Shown: positions 6,077-8,771 of the stretch, piece by piece | Numbering within the stretch: position 1 is the first letter of the stretch | Layout of the letters: every line of letters begins with the position of its first letter | Origin: Microbacteriaceae bacterium | Lineage (GTDB): Bacteria > Actinomycetota > Actinomycetes > Actinomycetales > Microbacteriaceae | NCBI GenBank assembly: GCA_025463665.1 | Contig: JAODAY010000128.1 | Location: forward strand, 1 to 8,771 | Length of the DNA: 8,771 nucleotides | Reading direction: 5' to 3' | The notes under the pieces: generated by a model | What the model was told of the DNA's origin: nothing | The model's database searches: none | The model's input: only the letters and a program-made list of their open reading frames with translations | Made by a program: the position numbers and the translations under genes

Positions 6077-7093
6077 ATGAGGATTCAGCAGTTCGGGCCC
6101 CGAGTCACGTTGATCATCACAAGCCTCGCCATCGCGTCCATCGCCGGCTGCGCCGCGAGCCCGGTGGCTGGGGCGAAGCCGACAGCGTCGCCGGCGCCGT
6201 CCGCGAGTTCGGCGCCCGCCGCGAGCCCGACTCCCGCGCCGGTGACGGCACCCGAGCGCGTGTTCGACGGGAGCTGCGCCGCGGTCCCCGCCGCTGACCT
6301 CAGTGTCGACTTCGGGGTCACTGTTACGCCGCTGGAGGCCGAATGGGATCGCGACCCGGAGTATATCGCTGTCGCTCATGCGGGCGGGATCAGGTGCGTG
6401 TGGGGCGATTCGCCAGCGGCAGACTCGGTGTGGCTCAGCGTGGTCGTGCTCCCGACGAGCGTGCTCGGTGAACCGGACCAGTTCGAGCCCGAGTGCACCG
6501 AGGGGTACGGGTGCGTGTTCAGCGCCGACCTCGAGGGCTTCAGCCTGTTCGGTGTGCTGGTCAACCATACGGCGACCGTGGACGCGACGACGGCGGCATA
6601 CGAGGCCGTGTCGGCGCGATTCTCAGCTGCGGTCTCGGCCGAGGAGCAGCCGGCGCCCTACGCCGCCGACGGCGCGTGGCCGAAGGGCGTCGCGTGCGAG
6701 ACGCTGGACCAGCAGGGCCTCGTCGGAGCGGCGATCGGCGCGGCGGGCGCCGCCGCATACCCGTGGGGCGGAGACGCGGAGCCGAACCCCGGGGTCTACC
6801 GGGCAGGCGAGGGCGCGGGTGTGACCCAGTGCGGCTGGAACGACGCAGGGGAACAGTCGGTCAAACTCTCGGTGCTGCCCGGCGGCGCGTGGGCAGAAGA
6901 AGATGTCGCAGCGGCGGCGGGAGCGACACCGGTGACCGTCGAGGGCGCGTCTGCTGCCTACGCGGTCGGCGACCGACTGCACGTATTCTCCGGCTCGAAC
7001 TGGTTGGTGATGACGATCGATCCGGCGAAGCCACTCGACCCGCTCTACCCCGCGGCCGCGAGCCTGATCGGCGAGCTCGACGCGGCGAGCTAG
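6077..7093 (+). CDS. Lipoprotein with two copies of a Cys-containing domain (DUF3558-like appearance)
   Basis: A 338-residue predicted lipoprotein anchored on the outer face of the membrane. Residues 1-24 form a signal peptide with a basic start (MRIQQFGPR), hydrophobic core and lipobox IAGC, making Cys25 the lipidated residue. An Ala/Pro/Ser/Thr linker follows (about 31-59). Two similar halves come next: C67-x39-C107 in IRCVWGDS followed by VWLSVVVLP, and C207-x44-C252 in TQCGWNDA followed by VKLSVLPGG. Each therefore has an N-terminal Cys, a central CxW(G/N)D strand and an LSV strand, suggesting an internal duplication with one disulphide per half; Cys140 and Cys146 form an extra pair in half 1. 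The layout recalls actinobacterial DUF3558-type lipoproteins, but I cannot confirm family or function. The open frame extends upstream to 5912 inside manA; the ATG at 6077 is chosen for the signal peptide (GTG at 6071 is an alternative). Confidence 0.8.
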   Translation: MRIQQFGPRVTLIITSLAIASIAGCAASPVAGAKPTASPAPSASSAPAASPTPAPVTAPERVFDGSCAAVPAADLSVDFGVTVTPLEAEWDRDPEYIAVAHAGGIRCVWGDSPAADSVWLSVVVLPTSVLGEPDQFEPECTEGYGCVFSADLEGFSLFGVLVNHTATVDATTAAYEAVSARFSAAVSAEEQPAPYAADGAWPKGVACETLDQQGLVGAAIGAAGAAAYPWGGDAEPNPGVYRAGEGAGVTQCGWNDAGEQSVKLSVLPGGAWAEEDVAAAAGATPVTVEGASAAYAVGDRLHVFSGSNWLVMTIDPAKPLDPLYPAAASLIGELDAAS

Positions 7094-7096
7094 GAC

Positions 7097-8050
7097 TCAG
7101 CCGGCCTCGCGCACGCAGAACGCACGCCGGTAGGCCGTCGGCGTCGTCTGCAGAACCTTGAGGAAGTGGTGCCGCATCACCGAGGCGGTGCCGAAGCCGG
7201 TGCCCTGTGCGATCGACTCGAGAGATGACTCCGTCTCCTCGAGCAGCTGCTGCGCCCGGATGATGCGCTGGCGGTTGAGCCACGCCGACGGCGTCGTGCC
7301 CATGTCGGCGCGGAACCGGCGGGCGAAGGTGCGGCTCGACATGAGGGCCTTGCGTGCGAGCTGGTCGACCGTGAGGTCCTTGTCGAGGTTCTCGAGCATC
7401 CAGTCGGCGACGAGGGCGAACGAGTCCGCGCAGATCGGCTGCACGGGCGACTGGATGTACTGCGACTGCCCGCCGTCGCGCTGCGGCGGAACCACCATGC
7501 GGCGCGCGATCACGTTGGTCGCCGCCGCTCCCAGCTCGGTGCGCACGATGTGCAGCGCCGCGTCGATACCGGCCGCCGTGCCGGCGCTCGTGACCACCGT
7601 GCCGTCCCTGACGAAGAGCACGTCGGGGTCGACGGATGTCGCGGGAAACTCGGCGGCGAGCCTGTCGGTGTGCATCCAGTGCGTTGTCGCCCGGCGCCCG
7701 TCGAGGATGCCCGCCTGAGCGAGGGCGAACGCGCCGCTGCACACGCTCAGCACCCAGGCGCCGCGCGCCTCGGCCGCACGGATGACGTCGAGGTACCGCT
7801 CGTCGACCTGCTCGATGCGGTGCGCGGGAACGGCGATGAGGTCGGCGCTCGCCGCGGCATCCAGCCCGTTCTCGATCATCATGTCGAACCCGAGACTCGT
7901 CTGCACCGGACCCGGGTCGGCCGTCACTATCGTGAAGTCGAATTGCGGCCCGCCCGTGTCGCTGCGATCGACGCCGAACACCTCGCAGATGACGCCGAAT
8001 TCGAACGGCGCGGTGCCGGGAATCGCGAGCAGGACGATGTTTTTCAGCAC
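7097..8050 (-). CDS. GlxA/FtrA-family transcriptional regulator (DJ-1/PfpI domain plus AraC-type HTH)
   Basis: A 317-residue cytoplasmic regulator with two parts. Residues 1-175 are a DJ-1/PfpI (class I glutamine amidotransferase-like) domain with the nucleophile-elbow-like SVCSGAFALA containing Cys104, which may sense a ligand instead of catalysing. RRMVVPPQRDGGQSQYI (183-199) is the linker signature typical of GlxA/FtrA regulators. Residues about 213-312 form the AraC-family DNA-binding domain with two helix-turn-helix units (LTVDQLARKALMSSRTFARR and SLESIAQGTGFGTASVMRHH). The GTG start at 8050 is well supported by GGAGG (CCTCC on the plus strand, 8056-8060) 5 nt upstream. It converges on the lipoprotein gene with a 3-bp gap and diverges from the 48-residue peptide gene across 83 bp holding GGCAG/TGCC half-sites, so it may regulate itself and the small ORF/galE side. 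Ligand and targets are unknown. Confidence 0.93.
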   Translation of the reverse strand: MLKNIVLLAIPGTAPFEFGVICEVFGVDRSDTGGPQFDFTIVTADPGPVQTSLGFDMMIENGLDAAASADLIAVPAHRIEQVDERYLDVIRAAEARGAWVLSVCSGAFALAQAGILDGRRATTHWMHTDRLAAEFPATSVDPDVLFVRDGTVVTSAGTAAGIDAALHIVRTELGAAATNVIARRMVVPPQRDGGQSQYIQSPVQPICADSFALVADWMLENLDKDLTVDQLARKALMSSRTFARRFRADMGTTPSAWLNRQRIIRAQQLLEETESSLESIAQGTGFGTASVMRHHFLKVLQTTPTAYRRAFCVREAG

Positions 8051-8062
8051 GACGACCTCCGT

Positions 8063-8115
8063 GGCAGTAATAAGCCGATTGCTGTCGATTCTGCCACTGT
8101 CGGCAGTATCTTGCC
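8063..8115. promoter_or_regulatory. Candidate operator: four alternating GGCAG / (C/T)TGCC half-sites
   Basis: Half-sites GGCAG (8063-8067), CTGCC (8091-8095), GGCAG (8102-8106) and TTGCC (8111-8115) alternate in orientation. GTGGCAG at 8061-8067 and CTGCCAC at 8091-8097 are an exact 7-bp inverted repeat; CTGCC-ACTGTC-GGCAG is a second, compact one. They lie between a regulator gene and a divergent gene, the usual place for an autoregulatory operator. Binding by the GlxA-like protein is inference. Confidence 0.45.
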
Positions 8116-8120
8116 AGTTA

Positions 8121-8126
8121 TAGATT
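8121..8126 (+). promoter_or_regulatory. Candidate -10 element (TAGATT) for the small membrane peptide gene
   Basis: TAGATT, within the AT-rich TTATAGATTTA, ends 7 nt before the ATG at 8134. There is no Shine-Dalgarno sequence, which fits a leaderless transcript beginning at the ATG. The operator-like half-sites lie just upstream, over the expected -35 region. Confidence 0.45.
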
Positions 8127-8133
8127 TACGGCC

Positions 8134-8280
8134 ATGTGGATCTTTCTGAGTGTGATGAGTGCGCTGAGCCTCTGGGCGGCCGTGGCATCCGTCGTCGTCG
8201 CAATGCATGACGGCTATCGCCAGGTGCCGACGCGCGCGGCGGCGGGCGTGACGGAATCGAAAGCGGCCAACGAGCGCTAG
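8134..8280 (+). CDS. Small single-span membrane protein, 48 residues, unknown function
   Basis: A short frame beginning MWIFLSVMSALSLWAAVASV and continuing to a TAG at 8278-8280. Residues 2-24 form one hydrophobic, Trp-containing transmembrane helix. A short polar tail follows: HDGYRQVPTR (25-34), with basic residues after the helix, then AAAGVTESKAANER. The basic tail suggests N-out/C-in topology. The start has no ribosome-binding site but is 7 nt after TAGATT, consistent with leaderless translation. It lies between the divergent GlxA-like regulator and galE, with its stop codon 9 bp before the galE start, so the two may be co-expressed. The DGYR-x-VPTR-like tail resembles small membrane peptides I associate with Microbacteriaceae genomes, but this is recollection and unverified. 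No function can be assigned; it could still be a chance frame. Confidence 0.6.
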   Translation: MWIFLSVMSALSLWAAVASVVVAMHDGYRQVPTRAAAGVTESKAANER

Positions 8281-8283
8281 CGT
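8278..8283 (+). promoter_or_regulatory. Candidate -10 element (TAGCGT) for galE
   Basis: TAGCGT overlaps the stop codon of the small ORF and ends 6 nt before the galE ATG. The only Shine-Dalgarno candidate, GAGG, is 1 nt from the ATG, too close for usual function. This fits a leaderless galE transcript, alone or in addition to read-through from the small ORF. No -35 is evident. Confidence 0.3.
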
Positions 8284-8289
8284 TGAGGC

Positions 8290-8771
8290 ATGACATGGCT
8301 GGTAACGGGTGGCGCTGGGTACATCGGATCGCACGTCGTGCGGGCGCTCATGGACGCGGGCCTCGGCACCGTCGTCGTTGACGACCTCTCGACCGGCATT
8401 CGCGACTTCGTGCCGGCGGAGGTGCCTTTCGTGCGCGGGTCAATCCTCGACGGCGAGCTGCTGCTTCGCGCGATGGAGGACCACGACGTGACGGGCGTCA
8501 TCCACGTGGCGGGTTACAAGTACGCGGGGGTGAGCGTGCAGCGCCCGCTGCACACCTACGAGCAGAACGTCACCGGAACCGCGGTGCTGCTCGGGGCGAT
8601 GCAGGACAGGGGAGTCGACCGCATCGTCTTCTCCTCGAGTGCCGCGGTCTACGGCACGCCGCCGACCGAACTCGTGACCGAGGACACCCCGAAGAACCCC
8701 CAGTCGCCCTACGGCGAGTCCAAGCTCATCGGCGAGTGGCTGCTGCGCGACCAGGCCGTGGCGGCAGGACT
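8290..8771 (+). CDS. galE: UDP-glucose 4-epimerase, N-terminal part (cut by window end)
   Basis: The first 160 residues of an extended short-chain dehydrogenase of the GalE type, which uses bound NAD to interconvert UDP-glucose and UDP-galactose in the cytoplasm. Visible are the Rossmann nucleotide loop TGGAGYIGSH (6-15), Asp31-Asp32 closing strand 2, VIHVAG (70-75) before the NAD-contacting loop, NVTGT (93-97), the SSSAAVYG block (115-122) with the active-site Ser/Ala pair, and the catalytic YxxxK as Tyr141/Lys145 in SPYGESK. UDP-galactose feeds galactose-containing surface glycans or the Leloir pathway. The ATG at 8290 begins the family's usual N terminus; GAGG is only 1 nt upstream, while TAGCGT 6 nt upstream allows a leaderless start. 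The C-terminal sugar-binding domain is outside the window, so a related epimerase with another UDP-sugar substrate cannot be fully excluded. Confidence 0.92.
   Translation, partial: MTWLVTGGAGYIGSHVVRALMDAGLGTVVVDDLSTGIRDFVPAEVPFVRGSILDGELLLRAMEDHDVTGVIHVAGYKYAGVSVQRPLHTYEQNVTGTAVLLGAMQDRGVDRIVFSSSAAVYGTPPTELVTEDTPKNPQSPYGESKLIGEWLLRDQAVAAG

Noticed and set aside
4771..6078. In-frame N-terminal extension of the acyl-CoA dehydrogenase, giving 828 residues
   Set aside because: The extension is antisense to manA, low in recognisable sequence, and the ATG at 4770 has GGAG at good spacing and matches the family N terminus.
7086..7110. Possible bidirectional terminator between the lipoprotein and regulator genes
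   Set aside because: The convergent gap is 3 bp and I found no convincing stem with a T tract around the two stop codons.
6861..7742. 293-residue minus-strand frame overlapping the regulator and lipoprotein
   Set aside because: Arg-rich shadow frame running across the 3' ends of two convergent, well-supported genes.
1..8771. Mobile element, CRISPR array, toxin-antitoxin or phage-defence locus
   Set aside because: No transposase or integrase, no regularly spaced repeats, no terminal inverted repeats with target duplications and no defence-type domain was seen.

Overview
The window is GC-rich, densely packed DNA with GTG and TTG starts, short intergenic gaps and several starts that look leaderless. 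Together with the protein flavour (GlxA-type regulator, Ala/Pro/Ser-rich lipoprotein, actinobacterial-type GalE) this suggests an actinomycete, most likely Microbacteriaceae. That placement is inference; there is no rRNA or other marker gene here. I see no tRNA, rRNA, CRISPR array, insertion sequence or prophage signature.

Layout. Positions 1-122 hold the N-terminal 40 residues of a family 2 glycosyltransferase on the minus strand, cut by the window edge. A SAM-dependent methyltransferase (268-951, plus) runs divergently from it and ends 3 bp from a convergent, translationally coupled pair of O-antigen ligase/polymerase-like membrane proteins (2253-3539 then 955-2256, minus). Upstream of that pair, and separated from it by a hairpin terminator, is an acyl-CoA dehydrogenase gene (3592-4770, minus). 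It shares a 108-bp divergent promoter region with manA, mannose-6-phosphate isomerase (4879-6003, plus). Next come a lipoprotein with two copies of a Cys-rich domain (6077-7093, plus), a convergent GlxA/FtrA-type regulator (7097-8050, minus), a 48-residue membrane peptide (8134-8280, plus) and the first 160 codons of galE (8290 to the window end, plus).

How the genes fit together. The glycosyltransferase, the two Wzy_C-like proteins, possibly the methyltransferase, manA (towards mannose-6-phosphate and GDP-mannose) and galE (UDP-glucose/UDP-galactose) all point to cell-surface polysaccharide synthesis, but they lie in several transcription units mixed with unrelated genes, so this is a loose neighbourhood and not one operon. 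The acyl-CoA dehydrogenase, lipoprotein and GlxA regulator have no evident link to it.

Most worth a second look: the second Wzy_C-like paralogue has Leu where the first has the conserved His of the H[NSQ]X9GXX[GTV] motif; several genes show TANNNT placed 6-7 nt before the start codon, as expected for leaderless transcripts; the regulator/small-ORF gap carries four alternating GGCAG/TGCC half-sites; and the acyl-CoA dehydrogenase resembles glutaryl-CoA dehydrogenase but appears to lack its substrate-carboxylate Arg. I found no clear new defence, mobile or secretion system.
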